NCBI RefSeq assembly: GCF_040581485.1
Contig: NC_090132.1
Coordinates: forward strand, 26,175,911-26,239,910
DNA length: 64,000 bases
Source: Linepithema humile
Taxonomy: Eukaryota > Arthropoda > Insecta > Hymenoptera > Formicidae
Direction of reading: 5' to 3'
How positions within the stretch are numbered: position 1 is the stretch's first letter; each line of letters opens with the position of its first letter. Shown piece by piece: positions 1 to 10,726 of this stretch. The notes below the pieces were generated by a model. It was given only the letters and a program-made list of their open reading frames with translations, had not been told where the DNA came from and did not search any database. The position numbers and the translations under genes were made by a program.

Positions 1-1144
1 ATCACGCGGCATCATTACATATAAATATTTTATCCGACTTTACTCCGGCGAGCTAAATTTTCGATACGCTATCTCTAGTGCAAATGATGCATGAACATAG
101 TCCATACATCGAAAGCTATACTCACTGACAATGAGTGACATCGTATCGGTTTCAGTCCACGGTGTACCCACGGTATCGCGAACATCTACGACAAATAATA
201 CGTTCCGGTAATCGCCCGTCACTTTAATCTACATTTCCCATACCAATTCGTATACCAAACTTGTTATGCATTTTTAACGAGATAAATAAGCAAGAACAAG
301 CGTCTGATCTCCGAGTCCGCGCTTTGTGTCATCCGAAATATGCAATAAAGTAATATTTTTCATGATGGCCGCAAGATGGCGATTGAGCTAACGTCGATTA
401 TCGATAAATACGTTATCTGCATTGCCCTCCGATAGATTGTATCATTATGACAGTTGTATTATTCGTATCAGCTTGAAACGCAATGTATATACTGGCGTAA
501 TATTGCATTCTACAATCAAACCGACGTGATTAATAAAAATGATTATATCAATAGTTGAAAAGTAATAGATATATAACGCGTGACGTATCGATGTTGATAG
601 AACTAAGTTACTTTGTGCCCTATCTACACCGAAGGATGATCCTGCTTGTGGCTCATCCGAGCGAGTAATGTAGACGCATTGAAACACATTGAAAATCACA
701 CTGAAGGCGAAAGTGATCGGATGAGCCACAAGCAGGATCATCCTTCGGTGTAGATAGAGCATTACCCATGTCGAATGTATTTATGCGCGCCATCTTCTAG
801 TCGGCATGATAACTTCTATTTGGCCGTTTTGAATCAGAAAGCATCGCGAAGCGCGCATTCGGGGAGTCACCGTTTATTTTACTTATTATAAGAGCATAAC
901 GAGTGCGAATATTTGTTAGAAGTGCCGATTAAAGTTACGGGCGATTACTGGAACGTATTATTCGTCGTTGATTTTTGCGATTAACTATGGATGCTTTGTG
1001 GAAACCGATACGCTCTCAGTGAGTATGGCTTCCGATGTATAAATTATGTGCATGCGCCATTTACATTAGAAGTAGCATATCGAAAATTCAGCTCCGGAAT
1101 AAAGTCAAATAAAATGTTGTTTTTATCTGATGATGCCGCGTGAT
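1..1144. repeat. Degenerate foldback element with long terminal inverted repeats
   Basis: Bases 1-232 match the reverse complement of about 927-1144: the first bases (atcacgcggcatcat) mirror the end at 1144 (atgatgccgcgtgat), and similarity runs through the arms at roughly three quarters by eye. The left arm keeps a 60-codon frame on the minus strand containing GDYRNVLFVVD. The right arm shows the decayed counterpart GDYWNVLFVVD followed by stops. The interior carries a separate hairpin (620-757). I recognise no transposase. The element may continue left of the window, so its true end and any target duplication cannot be seen. It could be a MITE, a foldback transposon or an inverted duplication. 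Confidence 0.6.
620..757. repeat. 41-bp perfect inverted repeat with 56-nt loop
   Basis: Bases 620-660 are the exact reverse complement of 717-757; similarity continues 3 bp further with one mismatch. The hairpin lies inside the foldback element but is not centred in it (centre about 689 against about 573), so it is a separate structure. The arms hold motifs such as gaaggatgatcctgcttgtg. No coding function is visible. Confidence 0.85.
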
Positions 1145-1960
1145 CGTCAAAACACGTCGTTCATCCTTCGTCTCACTCATGTCAAGTGCGGTTATGTTAT
1201 CGGTACAGTTGTACGTTTGCCGTAAGTAGAATTCATCTCAAGTTTGCATTTTGTGTACCGCGGCGAAGTAAATTTCTGACGCGAATCTGTGAAAAGTGGA
1301 AGTGAAGTGTGCGTAATCAATAATAAGTACGAGTTTGCGGTATTCATCGACTCTTCAAGGATGGAGGTGATGAGGAGTTGCTAAGGCGGATTCTATAGCA
1401 GATAAAGCATACAGCAATACTCTAGCTGGTAAGCACTATTATTCGCCTATTATTTAAATATGAACATAACATACATATGCATAATCACAATTTGTATATT
1501 GAAATTTATTAAAATGTTTGAAAATATTTTTATTAAAACGTTTATTGAATATTTGCACAATTTATTCCATAATATTACATAGTAATATAAAAAATGATAA
1601 TTTATAATAACTAAAATATTGATCTATTTCTCCAGATACAGCTAGATGCGTATTTAGCTAGAGTACAACGAATGGTGAGTCAATTCATTTTTTATACCTG
1701 CGTATTACATATAAAATACTAATATCACGTCTTTTTACTTGTCAATATTCACTGTACTATATGTTTTGGTAATTGCATTGCCATCTACAATTATGTCTTT
1801 TACTGCATTGAAAGATTTATTAAACTCATAGTCTAATACGTCAGTATGCTCAAACTCATACGGTTTACAAGATAAATATGTCAGTTCAGTAAAAAAGTTA
1901 TTTGAACTGCTTGATCTGTTCTTTTTACAAGAAATAAGAGATATTTTTATGGTATTACTC
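1145..1960. other. Intergenic and 3' flank of the LRR gene
   Basis: This is AT-rich DNA between the foldback element and the LRR stop codon. It should include that gene's 3' UTR on the minus strand. A 100-codon minus-strand frame (1735-2037) overlaps the last coding exon in another frame and is a shadow. I see no other gene. Confidence 0.5.
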
Positions 1961-4900
1961 TCATGGCATTTTGGCAACAATCCAAGGTAGCTTTCCAGTT
2001 TTCTTAAAAGACCAGTAATCATACAGAAGCTTGCCAAGTATAAGAAATATTAATGACGCTAATACGATGTTCAAAATGTCGAGGGGATGGAGCCAAGCAT
2101 CTTCATTTGATGAAATGCAGATTTCTGTCCGGGTAAGATCGCGAATCTAAATGTCATTCAATAATATTAAAACACAATGTAATCGAGCTGAATTACATTA
2201 TCTATATTTATTCCTTAATAACTTGGTTTCATGAAAAAGGCATGTAAATAATTACCTGCTTGTTGGAGATATCGTTATCACTTATGAAAGCACATCGTAT
2301 ATCGTTGATATCCTTTACTATACTTGGATGCCTAATTAAAAGATCCTAGAAAAATATATATGCAAATAAATTAATAGAAATTAAATATTTACAATATCAA
2401 CTATCTTAAATTAAAGTCAAGAATTTATAAATATCGAAATTGTAATTATTTGGCATTACCAAGTAGATTTATTTTTGTTGAATTTCTCTTATTTCTTTTT
2501 ATTTTTATTTATCCATTTTGATTCTTTAATAACATAAAAAATGATTGATTGCCAGTTTTTGATTTTTTTAAATAATATAAAAATTATATGCAAACTAAAT
2601 TGCTAATTTAATCGTACCTGGAAGCTCGGTGTAAAATGACAATCGCACGTCCACGAATTGTTTCCAAGATACAGACCAGCTGCATTGCTATTGTGCAGTA
2701 ACGCGTTTTCCAGAGCATAAGTAGGCAACTGAAAAAGACGTCAGAACAAAGAATCATAAACTATATCTATAGTCTCATTATGGTTCTCTTTATTAAATAG
2801 CGACAAACTATATTCGATCCGCAAATAGCGCGGTGATACTTTATAATCTTCTTAAATTGCGTATCTAGGTTCTTAACCGTCTACCGCGTACCACACGGAA
2901 TCAAGCAATCAATTTTGTGAAGTGGGTTTTCTCTTCTCATAATAATTTAATAATTTTAATAGATCTAAAAACTAACATCAGTGAGTTTATTTCCTCGAAG
3001 ATTAAGCAGTCGGAAACGATCTAGCCAATCTGATCCTTCTAGTTTAACAATAGATTCCATCAAATTGTCGTTTAAGTAAAGATCCAGTACTGACTTGTAA
3101 GTAGGATTTGTCGTAAGTGGAGTTAGGTCCTTAATCTGCAATAAACAAAAGATTAGATTAAAAATACTTTAATTACTATACATGTGAATGTTTACTTTTA
3201 ACATATACATATAGAAAAAAAATGCATATTATACAAGAAAAAAGAATAGAAAAAAATAATTCTAATATAATATTTTATTCTTTTATTTGATATTTGAGAA
3301 ACACTCAAAAATTATCAAAATGTATGTATATAATGTCTGTGTTTGCAAAAAACAATAATTATTAATTAAAATGTCGAGAATTAGATAAAAGAACCTTATT
3401 TCCGGTTAAACGAAGAGTCGTTGTATTTGCGGGTAAGAAACTGGGCATTTCGGTTAGACCGCGATGGCTGCAATTGACTGAATTAAAGGTTATAAGTTGC
3501 TTCTGCGTAAATGTACCCGCGCCAACCACATAAATCAGTTCACAGTCGCAAACTGTTCGTTTGCATTCTTCTTCCAACGTCTGGAAACCAAATTCAAGAT
3601 TCAACAAGATCGAAATTTAATACCCCAAAGCTGCTTCTACGTGTTAGCTATTAATTGCAAGAAAAGGGTGTATTTTCTTGTTACCGCGATTATCTCGACG
3701 ACTGAGACAAGTGGTCTTCCATCATACGGTGTAGTGCAAAGCAATTTGTCTTTGTCGACGACTTTGCTCGCAGTTGATCCTTCGCTAGAATCCAAAATCC
3801 ACGCTGTATCTTTCGTACATCTCAATGGATTACCTGCGTCAGTACATCATTAATCCATGACGCAAGCGTTAATTGAGTGTAATTTTGATCAAACAGCTTA
3901 TTGTTTCAAATAACAAAAATATTAAAGCATTTTAAACAATTTAATACAATTTTGGTTAGCATTTCTTTTTAATTTTGACCATTCCTTTATTTATATGCTT
4001 GTAAAGAGATTCCAAATCTTGGCAAAAAGTTTTTAGTGTTCTAAAATTTTTTAATAAAAAATTAGAGAAATTATGCTTACCAGTTAGATGAATGTGGTTT
4101 AATGCTGGTGTACCAAAAGCTGTAATGTTGATTTCTTCGAGAGCATTGTTTCTTAAGTCAAGATATTTCAAAACCGGTAGATTAGAGAACGCATCTTTTG
4201 GAAATGTATGCAGCTTTGTGCCAGTCACGTTGATTTTCTGTCAATGCAAACACATCTACCTCTAAGCTCTCATAATTATACGTAAAATAAATCTTGCAAT
4301 AAAAAACGAATTTTCATGTTCAATATTTTGCCACGTAGATTATTAGCTTCTATTTTTTTCTTTGACGGCAGACAGGGAAATCATTGAAATTTTATTATCG
4401 CGTTATTGTCCATGAAAATTCGAATAAAAAACTTTAATAAAATTTAGATTTGCTTTTCAAGCGTTTGACTAATATTTTTTACCTCGAGATTTTGCGCTTC
4501 AAACGAAAATGCAGTTGATAATCGCGTTAAATTATTACTGTTCGCGATTATTAACTTTCGTAAGAACGTAAATCCCTGTAGAACTTCTTGCGGATCAAAC
4601 GTTTCCTTCGGCCACTCGCAAAGAATAAGTACCTGCACATTTTCAGACCTAAAAATTTAATAACGTTAAAAATATTTCGGAATATCAAATAGATAATATC
4701 AGATTTCAAAATTTTGAACACTTGATTTTTTGTCGAGAAATCAATAGTTCAATAATTCCTTGAAAATATTTAGATTTAGATTTTAATTTAGCTTTCATTA
4801 CTTACTTTGCTTTCCATTCGTCTTTAAGACCATTGAAACAAACGAGACGATATCGGTTTTTCAAAAAATGGCATTCGGGGTAATCGTTGATATGTGGACG

Positions 4901-6134
4901 ATTCCCGTAACAAATGTCGTCATCTTTTGTAAAACCATTCGAAAAATGTGTGCATATACAGAAAAGTATAATTCTGTAAGTAAAATATTTTTTTATTGTC
5001 AATTCTTTGTAAAAATCATTGAAAAATTGAATTAATATGGGTTATCTCAACCGTATAGTTCAATGGAATTTAAATTAGCTTCACGACAAGCTGTTTAAAC
5101 ATCTGCGTGTGATTCTACGAAATAAAATTCATTTTTTTATTTAGTCGCAAAATAACATTTAAAGACGTTGCATAATTCACTTTCACGGAGGCATGTGACG
5201 GAAGTAGGTGTGTTAGCATGAGAGATTTATAATCTTTATTACTTGGCAGCTTCATTATATTTGTACAAGATGCGATAACGGAACCAATGCACCATGCCAT
5301 TATTTTTCCCATTAACGAACTCATGTGTATAATTTAATATCTCGCAATTTATTATCTCCCTCTTAGCCTGAGCTTTGACGCACGAGCTTCGGTCGGTTTA
5401 ACTTATCAGTGCTTAAAACACTTGAACGATCGATTCCACTTTCCAAACAATTCTGTTTCATGCTTAAGCATGCTTAAGCACGCCTACATAATGAATGTGA
5501 ACAAATCACGCGACGCGAATGTTTTCACGCTTACTTTTGATTGTCAACGCACAACTTTGCCGCACTGATACTAAATATCGTGCAAATATTGTTACAGTTA
5601 TCTTTCAAGCTAAATGGCCCACACTTCTCATGAAGAATTCGGTCACAAATATAATATATTTACTAATAGCACGACTGTGCTTTTTTAAATTTGTCACACA
5701 GATACATACGGAATATATAATTAGAACTTATTACTTAATGATCTATAAATAACGAGAATAAATAAAAACTTTTTTAAAATAGTTTTTTCAAAACTTGATC
5801 GTACTAGTTACATTTTTGAACAAGTAATTATAGGTATCTACCAGTTATTATTAAGTAATGTATCATAAACTTCTTAATTTATTCTTGGTAAAATTTTCTA
5901 TTTATAAATATAAATGTGCTTTCTAGTTTCTAAATCTTCTATTTCTATCCATAATCAATATGCATTAAATATTTTTCAAAATCTTTTAGAAAGAAATTAT
6001 TGCAAAATATGTAGTAAGACTAATTTATCACAATGAAAGCCGCAATATTTTTATGCAGAATAATTTTGATGCAGAAAATAAGAGTAAAATTTAGGTACTT
6101 ACAGAAAAATTTGTTGTGCTATCATTTTCGTCAT
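1961..6134 (-). CDS. Leucine-rich-repeat type I membrane protein (467 aa)
   Basis: Ten coding exons join in phase: 6103-6134, 4806-4973, 4483-4648, 4081-4237, 3685-3833, 3395-3580, 2977-3135, 2618-2728, 2256-2345, 1961-2146. The frame continues past 4973 to a TTG at 5002, but there is no ATG there. The 32-nt exon at 6134 supplies ATG and a good donor (TTTCT|GTAAGT), giving a classical signal peptide, MTKMIAQQIFLIILFCICTH. Two LRR blocks follow. The first (about residues 90-190) ends in a cysteine cap, NPLRCTKDTAWILD. The second (about 230-376) opens with a CDC-containing cap, contains LDLYLNDN and LLNLRGNKLTDLP, and ends in a cap with NNSWTCDCHF. A membrane span lies near residues 428-446, with a short basic tail ending WIVAKMP. 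From memory the layout resembles the insect singed wings 2/halfway proteins; the name is not certain. The donors after 3395 (AAG|GTTCTT) and 2977 are weak. It probably acts at the cell surface, but no ligand can be inferred. Confidence 0.85.
5461..5480. repeat. 20-bp perfect palindrome
   Basis: tgcttaagcatgcttaagca equals its own reverse complement and is two tandem copies of a 10-bp palindromic unit. It lies in the first coding intron of the LRR gene. A dimeric factor site is possible, but chance is not excluded. Confidence 0.6.
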
Positions 6135-7014
6135 GTAAAATTTTAAGAAATCCAAATATTGATGTCGATGTGAATTATTTATAAATAGATATGCTCGGTT
6201 ACAAATAGACAAAACGTAATTGATGAGAAATATGAAACTCTGGTATCACTCGACACTTTTTTCTTTAACGCGACGTCGATTTAGCAACGCACCCGCATCG
6301 CGCGCGTGATCGTAGCAAGTGTCGCATGAAGAATAGCAGTGACGTTAATGAGAAAAGAAGCTGTATTCGGCGTGTCAGGTGGATAAAGCGACCCAATGGC
6401 TTAACGTGTAATGAACATATTGCGCGATAACAAGCACAGCTACCAAGATGTGATCTGTTAGGTGCAGTGATGCATATTGTGATAATACATTTTTCAAACA
6501 GTAAAACTTAGAGCGTCGTTTAGCGATATACATTATTATGAACTTCTGACTTCTTAAAGCAATCGTAAAATGTATAAAAATATATACTACAATATTACTG
6601 GACATATAGGACATTTATTTTATTACTTATTTATATATAAATCTTTAGATTATCTATAATTTATAATAAAATTTGAGATAGAGTTCTATTTGCAATTTTA
6701 TTGAAATATTTGAAAAATCAAAAAAGTACACGCACAGAATATAAAACACATATCTCAGTGATATGTATTTTATATGGATATATTTTGATTCTTTAAATAT
6801 TTTCTATTAGATAAAATTATATATAAATTTCTATTTCAAATTCTGTAGCGAATTATAGATTGTTTAAAGTCAATATTGAATATGCATATGTGCTAGTATC
6901 CAGACATAATGTAGAATAAACTTAAAAGATATTTTTTAAATCAGCAATTTAGAAATTTCTTACTAAAACTGACCAAAATTGCTTGTTCAGCATTATAAAA
7001 AAATCACTTGCTCT

Positions 7015-7160
7015 TAAAATTAATAAATTCCTTAAGAGTCAAATTTTAAATTCCAACAAAATACAATCATATTCCTCACACTACAACTAGCATGAGGAAT
7101 ATAATATTATGTGAGAGTTTAGAATTTGATTTTTAAATTAATTCTTGAATTCTTTAGAAT
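7015..7160. repeat. Imperfect inverted repeat, MITE-like
   Basis: A perfect 10-bp inner stem (7069-7078 with 7093-7102) is flanked by longer diverged arms. For example, agtcaaattttaaattc on the left resembles aatcaaattctaaactc read from the right strand. The unit is about 145 bp, AT-rich and without coding capacity. It looks like an old, decayed foldback element. Confidence 0.45.
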
Positions 7161-7514
7161 TTTATAGCTGATAACTAGCTCGTTGTATTAATTATTATAT
7201 AATTAAATGTTTCAAAACCATGCTTAATTTTTTTAATTTGCAAATTTAATTATTTAATATTTTTTATATCATTTGGGGGAGGGGGGAGTTATATTTATGA
7301 ATATAAAATAATAATTTTGTTAATATGTAGTTAATGATTGTGGGATATATCTGGCCATTGGAATATTTATTTTAGATGCTTATAGATAACTTATTATAAA
7401 TATATAAAAGATAAAATTATTTTGTCTATTAAATCTTCATAAAAATTAAAAATATATATATTTATATTAATACATACCTATAAATCTTTGAAAACATGAA
7501 CATCTCAGCAAACA

Positions 7515-7590
7515 AAATGTTAACAATGTTGACAGACTGACAGCAAATTTGATCAAATTTGCTGTCAGTCTGTCAACATTGTTAACATTT
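7515..7590. repeat. Perfect 76-bp palindrome
   Basis: Each 38-base arm is the exact reverse complement of the other, with no spacer: the centre is between 7552 and 7553 in aaatttga|tcaaattt. The match stops abruptly at both ends (a at 7514, g at 7591). Perfection over 76 bp implies recent origin or continual correction. It could extrude as a cruciform or give a double-stranded hairpin RNA. It lies about 0.9 kb upstream of UBC9. Confidence 0.95.
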
Positions 7591-8510
7591 GATTACCTGG
7601 GATAAAACACATATGTAGAACGCAAAATAGAATCAATGGAATAATAGAGAAATTTTAATGAAGCATTTACAATGCTATGCAGTGCAATGAATTATAATGT
7701 TAGGTGACGTACATACGACATCCTTTATTCAATCAGCAGATTTGCTTTCTAGAGAAATATCTAGAGAAAAATGTCGATAACAAAAATCTTTAAAAAATAT
7801 ATATTCTTATTAAATATTAGAATGTCCATATCGAATAGTGAATACATACATTTTTCAAAATAATATAATAGTTTTTACTAATAATAATTAAAAATTGTTA
7901 AAAATGTAAACATAACCAAATTATTTTAAATTATTTATCAAACTTATAAAATTTGCAAATTAATTTTTTTATACAATTTTTTAAATAATTTGCATTTATA
8001 TTTTAATTACAATTTATTAATTTGCATAAAAGTATATGCATTTTTTAAATTATTGTAATCCATATGATTAATTTCTGGACTAACCAATCATCTAACTGGA
8101 CAAGTTGCTATCTCATTCTATTGGAACTCATCGACATATTTAGTCCACAAATTGTTCTGCTTTACTGACTGAGTTTCACGACAGTTTATTCTTGAAGAAA
8201 CCCTTCCACGATCTTAATCGTGCAAGAGCTCAAACGAATCTATAACGCTTTTGTGAATACATCAACGTGTAATCCTTCGGCTAGTTAGTTGTTACGCCCT
8301 CAAAACGAGTGCACTTTACGAAATTGTTTACTAGTAATTGTACAATCAGTAAGCCTGCTTCCGGTGGCATTAAAATTCAGTGGCAGGATCGCACACGTTG
8401 TAAGAACATCGTAGACACATCGTAGGCATTGAAAGAACGTAGGGCGCCGTTTTACGTCGTCCGGCCGTGAGTGTTTCCCGTCCGAAAATTGTCGCATCGT
8501 CGTAAACCTA

Positions 8511-9797
8511 ATGTCAGGCATAGCGATCGCTAGGCTCGCTGAGGAGCGAAAGGCATGGAGGAAGGATCATCCATTCGTAAGTCGCATTGTAAACCACGTT
8601 CCCGCGGGAACATGCCACCGGCGTCATTTCGCTTCGCGCGCGTGGAAGTGTGTCGATCATGGTATTATATTACTTCTCGTGAATGTAAACAATCATCCGC
8701 GTCGCACTCAGGTCCAAAATATCAGAAGTGATTTTCTAAATTTCGTTTAATAAATAAATTAATCGTTAGAATAATCTATTTATTTATCTATTTTAGGCCT
8801 GTCAGCAGATAATAAATTCATCTCTATTTAGAAGTGTTATACGTTTAACACATTAAATTTTAATATATTAAAACTATTTTTTTGTTCCTATTTTTTGAAA
8901 ATTGTTTTGAATCTACTTTTATCATCTATATGAAACATTCTACATTTTGTTTTTAGGGAAGTAGATCAAGAAGAGAGGATAAAAGAATCTGTACTGCCAG
9001 CATTTAATGTATTAAACGTATAGCTTTTGTCTACAAAAGTAGAATATTTGTATAAAGTAATATTGCAAAATTCTCGAAACATGGATTATAGCTTGAAATC
9101 TGTAGTATTAAAACTCCTTGAATTGCTTTCAAAAATTGTGTAGGAATTCCAGCTTTAGTTTGTCATTTCTACGATTCATTTTTAAGATTGATTTTTGCTA
9201 ACATAATGATGCAGAATGATGATCATTGATTACAGGGCTTTGTAGCTAGACCAACCAAGAATCCAGATGGTTCCCTTAACTTAATGAGTTGGGAATGTGC
9301 AATACCAGGGAAAAAATCTGTAGGATTCATTTTTTTTAAACAATTACACAGGGCTATGTACATTTGTACATTAAACTCGTGGTTTTGCAGACTCCTTGGG
9401 AGGGTGGGTTATATAAGCTACGTATGATTTTCAAAGATGACTATCCATCAAGTCCGCCAAAATGTAAATTTGAGCCTCCATTGTTTCATCCAAATGTTTA
9501 TCCATCTGGTACTGTCTGCTTGTCGCTATTGGATGAAGAGAAAGACTGGCGACCAGCTATTACAATCAAGCAGATTCTCCTTGGTATTCAAGATTTGTTG
9601 AATGAACCAAATGTGAAAGATCCAGCCCAAGCCGAAGCATATACAATATATTGGTATTACATATAAGACGTGTTGACTATAAAAAATATTCATATCTAAG
9701 GAATACTCACTCAAACAATTTCTCTTACAGCCAAAATCGTCTGGAATATGAGAAGCGTGTAAAAGCTCAAGCCAGAGCAATGGCTCCACAAGAATAA
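8511..9797 (+). CDS. UBC9 (lwr): SUMO-conjugating enzyme UBC9 (159 aa)
   Basis: Four exons (8511-8576, 9236-9319, 9391-9653, 9731-9797) join in phase into a complete E2 enzyme of 159 residues; the usual animal length is 158. It carries SUMO as a thioester and passes it to target lysines in the nucleus, working with the SAE1/SAE2 E1 and SUMO ligases. The protein opens with MSGIAIARLAEERKAWRKDH, which includes the basic SUMO-binding N-terminal helix. The UBC signature HPNVYPSGTVCLSLL places the catalytic cysteine at residue 93, as in other UBC9 proteins. KDWRPAITIKQILLGIQ and DPAQAEAYTIYCQNR are typical of UBC9 rather than of ubiquitin E2s. The third exon donor is tattg|gtatta. All residues needed for activity appear present, so it is very likely functional. 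Confidence 0.97.
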
Positions 9798-10726
9798 ACA
9801 CAAGAAAATCAAATCGAAATTTGATATATGTGGGAAAGATATTCTATGTGGAACTCTCTTTTGAGCTGATCCATCGCTCTTATACAATTAACCTTTTTTA
9901 CAAGTAAAATTAACATATGTTGTAACTAGTTAACTAGCTTATAATATTAAAGTTCATTTATCACATGTTGGCTTCATTCATCATATGTTTCTCAAAATTT
10001 TAAAGTAGAACACATTGTACTAACAAAAATCGCATATGAATTCTTTCACACATGAATATCTTTTATTAATATTAAGAAGTATGTTGTGAACATGTACTTT
10101 AAGGCAGAATTATTTTTTGATCCAAACTTTAATTTCTAAGTCTTATAAATGATTACTGATGTTATTTTTAAAGCAGAGAAACAAGTGTGGGTGACATTTA
10201 AAATAGAGGCAATTGTTGAGTGTCTATTGCTACGGACTCTATTCCTTATATAGGCAGTATATGGCAGTATGTATGTAGGTAGGATTATTTAAGAATCTAC
10301 TAATGTACAAATTTCAGAAAAAAAATAAAAGAATCTGATTCGTCGAGTCGCATGGTCCTTCGAAGATAATCCTCCACAATCCTTAAGTTCCAGCAAATTG
10401 TATGCAAATGTATTCGCACGACTGAATGGCTTTCCACTACAATAAGTATGCACTTGAAATTTGAGTCGATGTGACGGAGAGCTTGGTTCACACAACGTTG
10501 ACACATCTTTAATACTCCACTGAATATCGATTCTCGCTTTGGGAAGCAGATTATTCCAACGCGAGTTAGTCGCCGTTAGTTATCTCGAAATCATCTCGAA
10601 CATACTGCCTCGAGTCGAGTGCATGACCGTGTCGTCAGTAGCACGATAGAGACACAACACGTAACATACGTGTACGTACAATAGCAATCTTTTAATCTTG
10701 AATATTAACGGTGATTTTGTGACACG
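9798..10726. other. UBC9 3' UTR and VKOR promoter/5' UTR
   Basis: UBC9 ends at 9797; an AATAAA at 10324-10329 is one possible polyadenylation signal. The last 180 bases before VKOR are less AT-rich and include an arthropod initiator-like TCAGT at 10634-10638, about 90 bases before the VKOR ATG. Two overlapping minus-strand frames near 10289-10506 look non-coding. Confidence 0.45.

Larger units (their letters stand above)
6135..8510. other. Intergenic region, head to head LRR gene and UBC9
   Basis: The LRR gene (minus) and UBC9 (plus) diverge here. Two GC-richer patches, about 6240-6320 and 8160-8510, sit next to the two starts and are the likely promoters and 5' UTRs. Between them the DNA is AT-rich and holds two hairpin repeats (about 7015-7160 and 7515-7590) and a G-run near 7274-7288. 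Frames at 6375-6614 and 8300-8521 show no recognisable protein. Confidence 0.5.

Noticed and set aside
4802..5002. LRR protein starting at 5002
   Set aside because: The codon there is TTG. A splice acceptor at 4974 and the 32-nt exon at 6103-6134 give an ATG start and a better signal peptide.
5115..5324. 69-codon minus-strand ATG frame between LRR exons 1 and 2
   Set aside because: Possible donors within it leave the wrong phase or create a stop when joined to the exon at 4973, and no domain is visible.
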